Positions 18,929 to 28,641 of a stretch of 64,000 nucleotides of DNA are shown in pieces. A model generated the notes under the pieces. The model was not told where the DNA came from. It ran no database searches and saw only the letters and a list, made by a program, of their open reading frames with translations. The stretch is from Clostridium saudiense (GTDB taxonomy: Bacteria; Bacillota; Clostridia; Clostridiales; Clostridiaceae). The stretch covers positions 1 to 64,000 of the forward strand of contig NZ_CBYM010000015.1 in NCBI RefSeq assembly GCF_000577815.1. The letters run 5' to 3'. Numbering within the stretch: position 1 is the stretch's first letter; every line of letters starts with the position of its first letter. The translations under genes and the position numbers were made by a program.

Positions 18929-21115
18929 TTATTCAGCAGTTAAATGTATTAACTTTGATGAATAATCTCCATATAAAGAAACATTAATTCCAGCATACAT
19001 TAATGCTCCTCCCGAAATTACTTCACCACTTTCTTCAACTTTATACATTTTATCTTCCACTAAACCTTTTAGTTTAATTCTTCTACTGTGATAATTTGGT
19101 CTTCCAAGAACTTGTACACAAGTTACTAATACTTCATTTTTATCTTTAGATACAACTTCCCAAGCATCAAAGCCATGATTTTCTGAGAAGTTTTCTATAC
19201 GATAATAATCTCCTCTTCTTATTAAATCATTATACTTATGATACATTTTAACTTGAGACGGTATCATTTCTCTATCTTTTTCTGGTATTCTAGTTACATC
19301 TAATTCATATCCAAATGTTCCTGCTAATGCCACATGACCTCTAGTTTCAAAAGGTGTAGTTCTTCCTACTGTATGGTTAGGACAATCACTTACATGTGCC
19401 CCCATCACTGAAAGTGGATAAACCATTGAAGTTCCTTCTTGAATTTTTAATCTTTCAATAGCATCGGTATCATCTGAACACCAAATTTGTGGACTATAGT
19501 ATAGCATACCTGGATCAAATCTTGCTCCACCACCAGAACAATTTTCTAGTAATATATGTGGAAAATCAGTAGTCAATCTATCCATCATTTCATAAACTGC
19601 CAACATATATCTATGGAATAATTCACCATGTTTTTCTGGTGACAATGCTAAACTTCCTAAATCAGTTAACTGCCTATTCATATCCCATTTTACATAAGTT
19701 ATATTTGCACTTGAAAGAACCTTTTTTATACTTTCATATATATAATCTACTACCTCTTGTCTAGATAAATCTAATACATATTGTTCCCTACATAATGCTG
19801 GCTCACGGCCTTCAATATGAATACACCAATCTGGATGTTCCCTAAATAAATCTGAATTTGGTGAAATCATTTCTGGTTCAAACCATATTCCAAATTCCAT
19901 TCCTAATTTATTAACTTCATCTACAAGATTCTTTAATCCACCTTGAATCTTTTCTTCGTTAACTATCCAGTCACCTAATGAAGAATTATCACTATTTCTC
20001 TTTCCAAACCATCCATCATCCATAACAAGCATTTCTATTCCTAATTTTGAAGCTTCTTTTGCTATAGATAATAATTTTTCTGTATTAAAATCAAAATAAG
20101 TTGCTTCCCAGTTATTTATAAGTATTGGTCTTTTCTTATCTTTAAATTGCCCTCTAATTAAATTATTTCTATATAAATCATGGAAAGTTCTTGTCATCTT
20201 TCCTATACCTTTATTTGAATATACCATTACTACTTCTGGTGCTACAAACTCTTGTCCTTCTTCTAAAACCCAAGCAAAATCTTCTGGATTTATTCCCATA
20301 ACTACTCTTGTTGTATCAAATTGACATCCTTCAACTTGAGTAAGGAAATTTCCTGAATAAACAAAATTAAATCCATAAACATTTCCACTTTCATCAGTAG
20401 CATCATTATCTAAAAGAGCTATAAATGGATTATCTTGATGACTTGATTCTCCTCTAATACTAGATACAGCTTGTTTACCATAGCTTATCTTCTTTCTTGA
20501 AATATGTCTTTCTCTTGCCCATGATCCATGAAGAGAAATCATATCATAATTTACTCCATCAAAATCCACACAAGTTGATAGCACTTTAGTAAGAGTTACT
20601 GGATTATTAGAACAGTTCTTTACTATTATACTTCTAGTTATTACATCTACACTTTCAAATGTTGTATATACTAAAACTACTTCTAAATTTAAATCTTTAT
20701 CTAAACATGTTATTTCTAAAGTTGTACATTCATTTTCATCTCCAAAAGTAGCAGGAAGTCCTTTTAATGATTTCTTTCCTTTAAATATTTCATGAGATAC
20801 GTATTGCAGTTTACAAGCTGTATGTCCATTATTATCTCTTACTTGCAAACATGATTCTCTAAAGTCGCCTATACCATGTGTTGAATATTCCATTGGGAAG
20901 CTATCATAAAATGATACTCTATCTCTATTATTTTTTGATGGTACATATGGCGGCTCATCTATACGCAATAAATAATTAACGTTTTCATCAACTATCTTAT
21001 TTCCAAAATAAACATGTCCAACAAATTGTTCCTCATCTACTATTGCTATAATATAAGATGTATCTTTTGAATCTAATTTAAATACTTTATGTTTTTCTAT
21101 AAATCTTATACTCAT
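18929..21115 (-). CDS. Alpha-galactosidase (GH36)
   Basis: A 728-residue GH36 enzyme of the usual length for bacterial tetrameric alpha-galactosidases. Nucleophile Asp478 is in YVKWDMNRQ and acid/base Asp548 in WCSDDTDA, the same numbering as characterised Geobacillus AgaA-type enzymes as I recall them. MDDGWFG (about 365-371) and the LLENCSGGGARFD motif are also present. No signal peptide, so it should remove alpha-1,6-galactose from imported galactomannan oligosaccharides (or raffinose-type sugars). Placed upstream of the GH26 gene with its own flanking terminator structures. Confidence 0.94.
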   Translation of the reverse strand: MSIRFIEKHKVFKLDSKDTSYIIAIVDEEQFVGHVYFGNKIVDENVNYLLRIDEPPYVPSKNNRDRVSFYDSFPMEYSTHGIGDFRESCLQVRDNNGHTACKLQYVSHEIFKGKKSLKGLPATFGDENECTTLEITCLDKDLNLEVVLVYTTFESVDVITRSIIVKNCSNNPVTLTKVLSTCVDFDGVNYDMISLHGSWARERHISRKKISYGKQAVSSIRGESSHQDNPFIALLDNDATDESGNVYGFNFVYSGNFLTQVEGCQFDTTRVVMGINPEDFAWVLEEGQEFVAPEVVMVYSNKGIGKMTRTFHDLYRNNLIRGQFKDKKRPILINNWEATYFDFNTEKLLSIAKEASKLGIEMLVMDDGWFGKRNSDNSSLGDWIVNEEKIQGGLKNLVDEVNKLGMEFGIWFEPEMISPNSDLFREHPDWCIHIEGREPALCREQYVLDLSRQEVVDYIYESIKKVLSSANITYVKWDMNRQLTDLGSLALSPEKHGELFHRYMLAVYEMMDRLTTDFPHILLENCSGGGARFDPGMLYYSPQIWCSDDTDAIERLKIQEGTSMVYPLSVMGAHVSDCPNHTVGRTTPFETRGHVALAGTFGYELDVTRIPEKDREMIPSQVKMYHKYNDLIRRGDYYRIENFSENHGFDAWEVVSKDKNEVLVTCVQVLGRPNYHSRRIKLKGLVEDKMYKVEESGEVISGGALMYAGINVSLYGDYSSKLIHLTAE

Positions 21116-21300
21116 ACTCTTCTCCCCTAATTATTATATATTATTATCACAAAATTAATTTTCAACTCTAACTTATTATAGTTACCTCCTTAAATCAATA
21201 TTATTTAAAATCTTATTAATATTAATCGATATTACTGATTTTTTGTTTATATTACCACCAAAAAGCCATTAATAATACCATAATAATTTCATTAAAAACA

Positions 21301-21343
21301 TAAAAAAACTGTATAAAAACTACTTATAGTTTTTATACAGTTT
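21301..21343 (-). terminator. Terminator of the first DegV gene
   Basis: A 15-bp stem ACTGTATAAAAACTA/TAGTTTTTATACAGT followed by TTTTTTT on the minus strand. Confidence 0.85.
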
Positions 21344-21348
21344 AACTT

Positions 21349-22215
21349 TTATCTATTACTTCCTAAAAATACTGCTGCTAAAACTCCTGGGCCTGCATGA
21401 GCACCTACAACATTTCCAACATAATTTATAATTACATTCTTAAATTTTACTTCTTCTAAAATCATATCTCTTAAAGTTTCTGCTTCTTCTAAGCAATCAC
21501 CATGACATATATATAATATTTCATTTTCAGTATCTACAGCTTTTTCTCTAACTTCATTTACTAAAAATCTTAATGCCTTCTTCTTACCTTTAATTTTTTC
21601 ACCTTGAATCAATTTACCTTCATCATCTAAAAATAAAGTTGGCTTAATATTTAAAAGACCTCCAATAGCAGCAGTTGCACCTGAAATACGTCCACCTCTT
21701 TTTAAATGATTTAAATCATCTATTAATATGGAATGTATTACTTTTCTCTTATTTTCTTCTAGCCAATTAACTATTTCTTCAGCCCCTATTCCACTATCTC
21801 TCATTTCACATGCTTTAGCTACTAGTAACCCTTGACCAACAGAAACACTTAATGAGTCAACTAAATAAATATTTGCATTTGGATATTCATCCATTAAATT
21901 ATTCTTTGCTATATTAGCACTATTAAATGTCCCACTTAAATTTGATGATAATGATATATATATAATTGAATCTCCATTTTTTATATATTTAATAAATTCT
22001 TCTTCAAACTCATGAGCATTTATTTGAGATGTTGTCGGTGTTGCTCCTTCTCTCATCTTATTATAAAAATCTTTATAACTTAAAGTTTCACCTAAATCAT
22101 CTTTTATTGCTTGTCCATTTAAATTTAATATTAATGACAATAATCCTATATTATTATTTTTTATATAATCTCTTGTTAAATCACATGCTGAATCCGTTAT
22201 TATCTTTATTCCCAT
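21349..22215 (-). CDS. DegV family fatty-acid-binding protein (first copy)
   Basis: A 288-residue two-domain DegV protein. The N-terminal signature IITDSACDLT, TPTTSQINAHEF and IYISLSSNLSGTF, and the C-terminal GPGVLAAVF with nearby HAG mark the fold. Family members bind fatty acids and several (FakB) present them to the kinase FakA for phosphorylation; no fakA is in this window. A second DegV gene lies at 30 kb, on the other side of the glycolytic cluster; the two are clearly diverged, suggesting different acyl preferences. Confidence 0.9.
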   Translation of the reverse strand: MGIKIITDSACDLTRDYIKNNNIGLLSLILNLNGQAIKDDLGETLSYKDFYNKMREGATPTTSQINAHEFEEEFIKYIKNGDSIIYISLSSNLSGTFNSANIAKNNLMDEYPNANIYLVDSLSVSVGQGLLVAKACEMRDSGIGAEEIVNWLEENKRKVIHSILIDDLNHLKRGGRISGATAAIGGLLNIKPTLFLDDEGKLIQGEKIKGKKKALRFLVNEVREKAVDTENEILYICHGDCLEEAETLRDMILEEVKFKNVIINYVGNVVGAHAGPGVLAAVFLGSNR

Positions 22216-22323
22216 AATTTTAATCCTCCACTAACTTTATAATAGCTGTGTTTTGTTTTGTAAAGAAATTATATATGTAAATATTAAAATTGTCAAATGT
22301 TTTGATATTCAAACTATATGCAC

Positions 22324-22348
22324 AAAAAAGAGAGGGATTCCCCCTCTC
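22324..22348 (-). terminator. Terminator of gpmI
   Basis: GAGAGGGGG/CCCTCTC hairpin followed by TTTTTT on the minus strand. Confidence 0.85.
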
Positions 22349-22356
22349 CTAAAATA

Positions 22357-23889
22357 CTATTTTATTAAAGATTCACCTGACATTTCAGCTGGAACATCTA
22401 ATCCCATAACTGTTAACATTGTTGGTGCTATATCAGCAAGTTTTCCATCCTTTAAAGACTTACCTTCTGTGTGGTTAGATACCCATACAAATGGAACTGG
22501 ATCAGTTGTGTGAGCTGTAAATGGATTTCCTGTTGTTAAGTCAATCATAGTTTCAGCATTTCCGTGGTCAGCAGTTATAAATACTGTTCCATCTAATTCT
22601 AAAACTTTATCAACTACTCTTCCTAAGCATGTATCAACAGCTTCAACAGCAGCTTTAGCAGCTTCCATTACTCCAGTATGTCCAACCATATCTGGGTTAG
22701 CATAGTTTAATATAATCATGTCATACTTATCTGAATCTAATCTCTTTATTAATTCATCAGTTAATTCTGGTGCACTCATTTCTGGTTTTAAGTCATAAGT
22801 TGCAACCTTTGGAGATGCAATAAGAGCCCTATCTTCACCTTCGTTTTCTTTTTCAACACCACCGTTGAAGAAGAATGTAACGTGAGCATATTTTTCAGTT
22901 TCTGCTATTCTTAATTGATTTAATCCCTTAGAAGCAACATATTCACCTAAAGTATTAGTTATTGCTTCTGGTCTGTAAGCAACTTCAACACCTTCTAAAG
23001 TCTTATCGTATTGAGTCATTGTTACAAATACTAAATCTAAAGTTTCTCTTTCAAATCCAGCAAATTCTTTATCGTTTATAGCTCTAGTTATTTCTCTAGC
23101 TCTATCAGGTCTGAAGTTAAAGAATACTACTGAATCCCCATTCTTTATTGTTCCAGTTGGAGCTCCATTTTCTTCGATAACGCATGGTAATACGAACTCA
23201 TCTGATTTGTTATCAGCATAAGATTTTTCCATACATTCAACAGCAGATGTAGCAGTTTCACCTTTTCCAAGTACCATTGCATCATAAGCTAATTGTACTC
23301 TTTCCCATCTGTTATCTCTATCCATTGCATAGTATCTTCCTGAAATAGAAGCAATTTTACCTACTCCGATTTCAGCCATGTAGTTTTCTAATTCAACAAC
23401 GAAGTCTTTTCCTGAACCTGGAGCAACGTCTCTACCATCCATAAAGCAGTGAACATATACATTTTTAACTTCTTGTTCTTTAGCTAATTTTAATAATCCT
23501 TTTAAGTGATCTATATGAGAGTGAACTCCACCATTAGATAATAATCCCATTAAGTGTAATGCACTATTATCTTTTTTAGCATTTTCCATAGCTTTTAATA
23601 ATGCTTCATTTTTAAAGAATCCACCTTCGTTTATTTCTTTAGTTATTCTTGTTAATTCTTGGTATATAATTCTTCCTGCACCAATATTTAAGTGTCCTAC
23701 TTCTGAATTACCCATTTGTCCATCTGGTAATCCAACAAACATTCCGCTTGCTTGTAATTCTGAGTGAGGATAGTTTGCAACTAATTTATCAAAGTTTGGT
23801 TTATTAGCAGCTGCAACTGCGTTTCCATCACCTTCTGGAGCAATTCCAAATCCATCTAATATCATTAACATTACAGGTTTCTTAGCCAT
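22357..23889 (-). CDS. gpmI: 2,3-bisphosphoglycerate-independent phosphoglycerate mutase
   Basis: A 510-residue, manganese-dependent mutase interconverting 3- and 2-phosphoglycerate. The alkaline-phosphatase-like metal sites are visible: MILDGFG at the N terminus, the active-site serine in GQMGNSEVGHLN, and TADHGNAE near the C terminus. The start is the ATG behind GGAGGG; an in-frame ATG four codons earlier overlaps that ribosome binding site. It lies downstream of the cggR-gap-pgk-tpiA block but is separated from it by the plus-strand CHASE3 gene, so it has its own promoter region. Its codons favour AAC and ATC as in highly expressed genes. Confidence 0.97.
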   Translation of the reverse strand: MAKKPVMLMILDGFGIAPEGDGNAVAAANKPNFDKLVANYPHSELQASGMFVGLPDGQMGNSEVGHLNIGAGRIIYQELTRITKEINEGGFFKNEALLKAMENAKKDNSALHLMGLLSNGGVHSHIDHLKGLLKLAKEQEVKNVYVHCFMDGRDVAPGSGKDFVVELENYMAEIGVGKIASISGRYYAMDRDNRWERVQLAYDAMVLGKGETATSAVECMEKSYADNKSDEFVLPCVIEENGAPTGTIKNGDSVVFFNFRPDRAREITRAINDKEFAGFERETLDLVFVTMTQYDKTLEGVEVAYRPEAITNTLGEYVASKGLNQLRIAETEKYAHVTFFFNGGVEKENEGEDRALIASPKVATYDLKPEMSAPELTDELIKRLDSDKYDMIILNYANPDMVGHTGVMEAAKAAVEAVDTCLGRVVDKVLELDGTVFITADHGNAETMIDLTTGNPFTAHTTDPVPFVWVSNHTEGKSLKDGKLADIAPTMLTVMGLDVPAEMSGESLIK

Positions 23890-24197
23890 AATTCCCTCCA
23901 AATATATAAATACTTTTTAGTTTCAAAAAGACTTATAACCTTGTGAGTTTCATCATATAGCTTAAGTCCTCTCTGAATCTCACTCGTCATTAGTATTCTT
24001 ATTGAACCATTTTTATTATACTATAATTATTATTTCTAAACAATATAGATACTTTTTTGTAAACGATTGTCTAAAAAATTTTCTGATAATTTATTTTTAG
24101 CATTTTTATCAATAATTATTTTATTATTTATTAAAGTCACTTAATATTTATTTCTTTTCATATAATGAATTAGAATATCTACAAAGGATGGTTTATT
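23890..24197. promoter_or_regulatory. Divergent upstream region of gpmI and the CHASE3 gene
   Basis: On the minus strand the gpmI leader can form GACTTA/TAAGTC followed by TTTTTG, while GAGTGAG just before it could pair with the CTCAC inside that loop. The two pairings interlock, so an attenuator or pseudoknot is possible. A GGATGG motif precedes the CHASE3 start. No clear promoter hexamers were pinned. Confidence 0.35.
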
Positions 24198-25259
24198 ATG
24201 AAAAAGCTTTTAATTTATATTATAATTCTAGCAATAACGCTAATTGTGACATTAAATCTCTTTGTATTTTATAACAATTCTTCGCTATCAAATACTTTAA
24301 ATAATTCAGATAATATTAGGAATACAATAACTGAGCTTGATAACTTTAAAACTACAATAACTGAAATGAGTGATTCTCAAGAATCTTTTATAGTAACAGG
24401 CAATTCAAAATATAAAGATGATTATGAAACTAACTTAAACAATGCTTATGATTATTCAGATACACTTTTAAATAATGGAATAATATCAACAGAAGATAAA
24501 AATACACTTGTTGATTTAATTAAAGATTATGATTCCATAAATCAAACAATTTTTGATAGTAGTATAACTTATCCTGCTTCAAAAGATTTTGAAACCCTTG
24601 TTACCAATTCTAATAATGCTAAGTTAAAAATTCTTCACTCTGTTAGTAATCTTATAGCTGCTCATAGGGATTCTCTTGAAAAATCATCAAATAATATTTC
24701 GCAATCCATTGGTAATCAAAAAACTTTTATAAGTTGGATTAGTAGTATCTTTACTGCTTTAATGGCTATTCCTCCACTACTTGCAAAAAAATTCATAAAT
24801 AACTCTAAGAATATTAGTAATAGTTTTACTTCCTTAACATCAACTAATACAACTAATTCTAATAGTAATGATGAATCTTCAACTTTATCTGATTCAATTA
24901 GTACATTAGAAACATTTTTCAACTTTCAAAATAATGCTGAGGAAATAAAAGAAGTACGAAACCAATTAATTCAAAATGCTACATTAATTAATTATTTGAA
25001 TGTTGTCGACTTTAACAATTTAGAAATGTCAAAAAACTATAATGATTGTAAAAATGAATTATCATCAATCATTAATGAATTTATTAATATTGAAAAGAAA
25101 TGTTTAGAGAATTCATCAATAGATATATGTAATGAAATAGAATCAATAAAATTAGCCTTAGATCAACTTTCAAATTCTATAAACAATTTATATAACTATA
25201 ATGAATATATGATTAATATAAGTAAAATACTTCTTAAGAAAACTATTGATTCTAAATAA
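24198..25259 (+). CDS. Orphan CHASE3-type membrane sensor without an output domain
   Basis: A 353-residue protein: transmembrane helix at about 4-26, an extracytoplasmic helical domain of about 150 residues with CHASE3-like features (FKTTITEMSDSQESFIVTGN around residue 50), a second helix at about 178-196, and a cytoplasmic Ser/Asn-rich linker with a helical tail of about 110 residues. No kinase, GGDEF, EAL or chemoreceptor domain follows, although CHASE3 is normally an input module. It sits opposite to the glycolytic genes between gpmI and tpiA. The tail has no motif I recognise. Function unknown. Confidence 0.7.
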   Translation: MKKLLIYIIILAITLIVTLNLFVFYNNSSLSNTLNNSDNIRNTITELDNFKTTITEMSDSQESFIVTGNSKYKDDYETNLNNAYDYSDTLLNNGIISTEDKNTLVDLIKDYDSINQTIFDSSITYPASKDFETLVTNSNNAKLKILHSVSNLIAAHRDSLEKSSNNISQSIGNQKTFISWISSIFTALMAIPPLLAKKFINNSKNISNSFTSLTSTNTTNSNSNDESSTLSDSISTLETFFNFQNNAEEIKEVRNQLIQNATLINYLNVVDFNNLEMSKNYNDCKNELSSIINEFINIEKKCLENSSIDICNEIESIKLALDQLSNSINNLYNYNEYMINISKILLKKTIDSK

Positions 25260-25262
25260 TTT

Positions 25263-25303
25263 AATAAAAAAAGAAATCCCTAGCAGAGGATTTCTTTTTT
25301 TTA
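25263..25303. terminator. Bidirectional terminator between the CHASE3 gene and tpiA
   Basis: AAAAAAAGAAATCC/GGATTTCTTTTTTT inverted repeat serving both converging genes. Confidence 0.85.
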
Positions 25304-25310
25304 TTAAATT

Positions 25311-26057
25311 CTAGTAGTTTACGATTTGAGCAAAATCAGTAGCAACTAAACTAGCTCCACCAACTAAAGCTCCATCGATATCAGATTGAGCCATTTGAGC
25401 TTTTATAGTTCCTGGCTTAACTGATCCACCATATTGGATTCTTACTTTGTTAGCAACTTCTTGACCAAACATTTCAGCAACAACGCTTCTTACAGCCATT
25501 ATTGTTTCGTTTGCTTGCTCATCTGTAGCAGTCTTTCCTGTTCCGATAGCCCAGATTGGTTCGTAAGCTATAACAACTTTTTCTGCTAATTCTGGTGATA
25601 AACCTTCTAAATCAGCTTTGATTTGAGCTCCAACAACTTCGTTAGTTGTTCCATTTTCTCTTTGCTCTAAAGTTTCTCCACAGCAAAGGATTGGAGTTAA
25701 GTTGTGAGCGAAAGCAGCTTTAACTTTCTTGTTTAAAGCTTCATCAGTTTCGTTGAAGTATTCTCTTCTTTCACTATGTCCTAAAACAACATAGCTAACT
25801 CCCATAGCTTCTAACATTCCTGGAGCAACTTCACCAGTGAAAGCTCCTTTTTCTTCAAAGTGCATGTTTTGAGCAGCAACTTTGATGTTTGATCCTTCAA
25901 CTGCTTTTAATACAGCATCTAAACAAACAAAAGTAGGGCAAACTACTACATCACAAGTAGCATCCTTAACTAATGGTTTTAATTCATTTATAACTTTAAC
26001 AGCTTCTTCTGGAGTGTAGTGCATCTTCCAGTTTCCAGCGATAATAGCTTTTCTCAT
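25311..26057 (-). CDS. tpiA: Triosephosphate isomerase
   Basis: A 248-residue TIM barrel interconverting dihydroxyacetone phosphate and glyceraldehyde 3-phosphate. NWKMH near the N terminus, GHSERRE with the catalytic histidine, and [13 protein letters not shown] with the catalytic glutamate are intact. Start placed at the ATG six bases after AGAGGTG; a GTG three codons upstream falls in the ribosome binding site. Last gene of the cggR-gap-pgk-tpiA run, separated from pgk by an R2 element. Confidence 0.97.
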   Translation of the reverse strand: MRKAIIAGNWKMHYTPEEAVKVINELKPLVKDATCDVVVCPTFVCLDAVLKAVEGSNIKVAAQNMHFEEKGAFTGEVAPGMLEAMGVSYVVLGHSERREYFNETDEALNKKVKAAFAHNLTPILCCGETLEQRENGTTNEVVGAQIKADLEGLSPELAEKVVIAYEPIWAIGTGKTATDEQANETIMAVRSVVAEMFGQEVANKVRIQYGGSVKPGTIKAQMAQSDIDGALVGGASLVATDFAQIVNY

Positions 26058-26091
26058 TGTATTCACCTCTATAAAAAATTTTTCAAAATTT

Positions 26092-26189
26092 TAATTAATA
26101 ATTAAGTTAGAAACTGCTAATGCAGTTTCTAAAAAATATATTTTTCTAAAGTCAGCCAAAGCAGACTTTATTACTTAACTATTAACAGC
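26092..26189. repeat. R2 palindromic element, copy 2
   Basis: The shortest copy. GAAACTGC/GCAGTTTC and AAAGTC..GC/GC..GACTTT hairpins flank AT-rich sequence, and the ends match TTAATAATTAAG and CTTAACTATTAA. It lies between pgk and tpiA inside the glycolytic operon. Its second stem has AAAGT/ACTTT where copy 4 has AAATT/AATTT, a paired change. Confidence 0.75.
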
Positions 26190-26191
26190 TC

Positions 26192-27370
26192 TTATTTATC
26201 GTTTAAAGCAGCGATTCCTGGTAAAGTTTTACCTTCTAAGAATTCTAATGAAGCTCCACCACCTGTAGAGATGTGAGTCATTTTGTCTCCGAATCCTAAG
26301 ATGTTAACAGCAGCAGCTGAGTCTCCTCCACCGATAACTGTTGTAGCATCTGCATCAGCCATAGCCTTAGCAACAGCAATTGTTCCTTTGTTGAAGTTTT
26401 CGAATTCGAATACTCCCATTGGTCCGTTCCAGATAACAGTCTTAGCATCTTTAATTGCGTCAGCATATAAAGCTTCTGTCTTAGGTCCGATATCTAATCC
26501 CATGAATCCAGCTGGAATGTTTTGATCTTCAGTAACTGTAGCTTCAACATCCTTGAATCCATCAGCAATTCTGTGGTCTACTGGTAATAAGAATTTAACA
26601 CCGTTAGCTTCAGCTTTAGCTATCATTTCCTTAGCGTAGTCCATTCTATCATCTTCACATAAAGAAGTTCCGATTTCATATCCTTGAGCTTTTAAGAATG
26701 TGTAAGCCATTCCTCCCCCAATGATGATTGTATCAACTTTTTCTAATAAGTTGTTGATAACAGCTATTTTATCAGAAACCTTAGATCCACCTAATATAGC
26801 AACGAAAGGTCTAACTGGGTTGTTTACAGCTTCCCCTAAGAATTTTAATTCTTTTTGGATTAAGTATCCGCATACAGCTGTATCTACAAACTTAGTAACA
26901 CCTTCAGTTGAAGAGTGAGCTCTGTGAGCAGTTCCGAATGCATCATTAACGTAGATATCACATAAAGAAGCTAATTCCTTAGATAATTCTTCTCCGTTCT
27001 TAGTTTCTTCTTTTCTGCATCTAGTGTTTTCTAATAATACAACGTCTCCGTCTTTCATATCAGCAACAGCTTTTCTAGCATTTTCTCCAACAACTTCTTC
27101 ATCTCTAGCGAAAACAACTTCTTTACCTAACATTTCGCTTAATCTTACAGCAACTGGTGCTAAAGTCTTAGAAGCATCTTTTCCTAAGTGAGAGCAAAGT
27201 ATAACTTTAGCTCCATTTTCAACTAAGTACTTGATTGTTGGAAGAGCTCCTACTAATCTATTTTCATCAGTGATAACTCCATCTTTTAATGGAACGTTAA
27301 AGTCACATCTTACTAAAACTCTTTTACCGTTAACTTGAACATCTTCAATTGTTTTCTTATTAAAGCTCAT
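26192..27370 (-). CDS. pgk: Phosphoglycerate kinase
   Basis: A 392-residue glycolytic kinase making ATP from 1,3-bisphosphoglycerate. The N-terminal RCDFNVPL, the [13 protein letters not shown] segment and the C-terminal nucleotide loop [12 protein letters not shown] and [14 protein letters not shown] are all complete. Start set at the ATG after AGGTG AAAAGA; a GTG three codons earlier is part of the ribosome binding site. Strong AAC/ATC codon bias marks high expression. Follows gap by about 150 bases that hold a GC-rich hairpin. Confidence 0.97.
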   Translation of the reverse strand: MSFNKKTIEDVQVNGKRVLVRCDFNVPLKDGVITDENRLVGALPTIKYLVENGAKVILCSHLGKDASKTLAPVAVRLSEMLGKEVVFARDEEVVGENARKAVADMKDGDVVLLENTRCRKEETKNGEELSKELASLCDIYVNDAFGTAHRAHSSTEGVTKFVDTAVCGYLIQKELKFLGEAVNNPVRPFVAILGGSKVSDKIAVINNLLEKVDTIIIGGGMAYTFLKAQGYEIGTSLCEDDRMDYAKEMIAKAEANGVKFLLPVDHRIADGFKDVEATVTEDQNIPAGFMGLDIGPKTEALYADAIKDAKTVIWNGPMGVFEFENFNKGTIAVAKAMADADATTVIGGGDSAAAVNILGFGDKMTHISTGGGASLEFLEGKTLPGIAALNDK

Positions 27371-27419
27371 TCTTTTCACCTCATAATTTATTCATAATTT
27401 TATCTATAATTTTAAAATA

Positions 27420-27456
27420 GGCCCGGTCTTATAAGTATGCCTTAGAGACCGGACCC
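27420..27456 (-). promoter_or_regulatory. GC-rich intercistronic hairpin between gap and pgk
   Basis: GGTCCGGTCT pairs with AGACCGGGCC on the minus strand, unusually GC-rich here. No T-run follows. Likely an mRNA processing or stability element separating gap from pgk message levels; a smaller TGCTT/AAGCA hairpin lies just upstream of it. Confidence 0.55.
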
Positions 27457-27522
27457 ATTTTAGGATCTTATAAGAGTGCTTTTGTAAGCATCTAATCCGT
27501 ATATATAATTATCTATTAAAAA

Positions 27523-28536
27523 TTAAGCTAATTCAGCGAAGTATTTAATAGTTCTAACCATTTGGCTAGTGTATGAGTTTTCGTTGTCATACCATGAAAC
27601 AACTTGAACTTGGTATAATCCTTCTCCGATTTCAGATACCATTGTTTGAGTTGCATCGAATAATGAACCGTATTTGATTCCGATGATGTCTGAAGAAACT
27701 AATTCTTCTTCAGTGTAACCGAATGATTCGTTAGAAGCAGCTTTCATAGCAGCATTGATTCCTTCTACAGTTACATTTTCACCCTTAACAACTGCAACTA
27801 AGATTGTGCTTGATCCAGTTGGAACTGGTACTCTTTGTGCAGAACCGATTAATTTTCCGTTTAATTCTGGAATAACTAATCCGATAGCTTTAGCAGCTCC
27901 AGTTGAGTTAGGTACTATGTTAACAGCCCCAGCTCTAGCTCTTCTTAAATCACCTTTTCTTTGAGGACCATCTAAGATCATTTGGTCTCCAGTGTAAGCG
28001 TGGATTGTTGACATTATTCCTGATTGGATTGTAGCGTAGTCATTTAAAGCTTTAGCCATTGGAGCTAAGCAGTTTGTAGTACAAGATGCAGCTGAAATTA
28101 TGTTATCTTCAGCAGTTAATATATCTTGGTTTACGTTGAATACAACTGTTGGAAGGTCGTTTCCAGCTGGAGCTGATATAACAACTTTCTTAGCACCTGC
28201 TTCAATGTGAGCTTGAGATTTAGCTTTTGATACGTAGAATCCAGTACATTCTAAAACTACGTCAACGCCAATTTCTCCCCAAGGTAATTTAGAAGCATCA
28301 GCTTCAGCATATATTCTAACTTCTTTTCCATCAACAGTGATAGAATTTTCTCCAGCAACAACTGTATCACCTAAAGCGTATCTACCTTGTGCTGAATCAT
28401 ATTTTAATAAATGAGCTAACATTTTTGGGCTTGTTAAATCGTTGATAGCAACTATTTCATACCCTTCTGCTCCAAACATTTGTCTAAATGCAAGACGTCC
28501 TATACGTCCAAAACCGTTTATTGCAACTCTTACCAT
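27523..28536 (-). CDS. gap: Glyceraldehyde-3-phosphate dehydrogenase, NAD-type
   Basis: A 337-residue dehydrogenase. Rossmann motif GFGRIGR at 8-14, Asp33 in AINDL favouring NAD over NADP, and catalytic Cys152 in [13 protein letters not shown] are visible. It catalyses oxidative phosphorylation of glyceraldehyde 3-phosphate. It lies about 100 bases after cggR and should be driven by the CggR-controlled promoter. Codon choice is the strongest AAC/ATC type in the window, in line with very high expression. Confidence 0.98.
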   Translation of the reverse strand: MVRVAINGFGRIGRLAFRQMFGAEGYEIVAINDLTSPKMLAHLLKYDSAQGRYALGDTVVAGENSITVDGKEVRIYAEADASKLPWGEIGVDVVLECTGFYVSKAKSQAHIEAGAKKVVISAPAGNDLPTVVFNVNQDILTAEDNIISAASCTTNCLAPMAKALNDYATIQSGIMSTIHAYTGDQMILDGPQRKGDLRRARAGAVNIVPNSTGAAKAIGLVIPELNGKLIGSAQRVPVPTGSSTILVAVVKGENVTVEGINAAMKAASNESFGYTEEELVSSDIIGIKYGSLFDATQTMVSEIGEGLYQVQVVSWYDNENSYTSQMVRTIKYFAELA

Positions 28537-28641
28537 TACAATTACCTCCTAAAAATAGATATTATATATTTAAAATTAAATTTTAAATCGTAATTAATAT
28601 GTTGAAATATCTTAATTAACAAACTTTATTCTAATTAAGTA

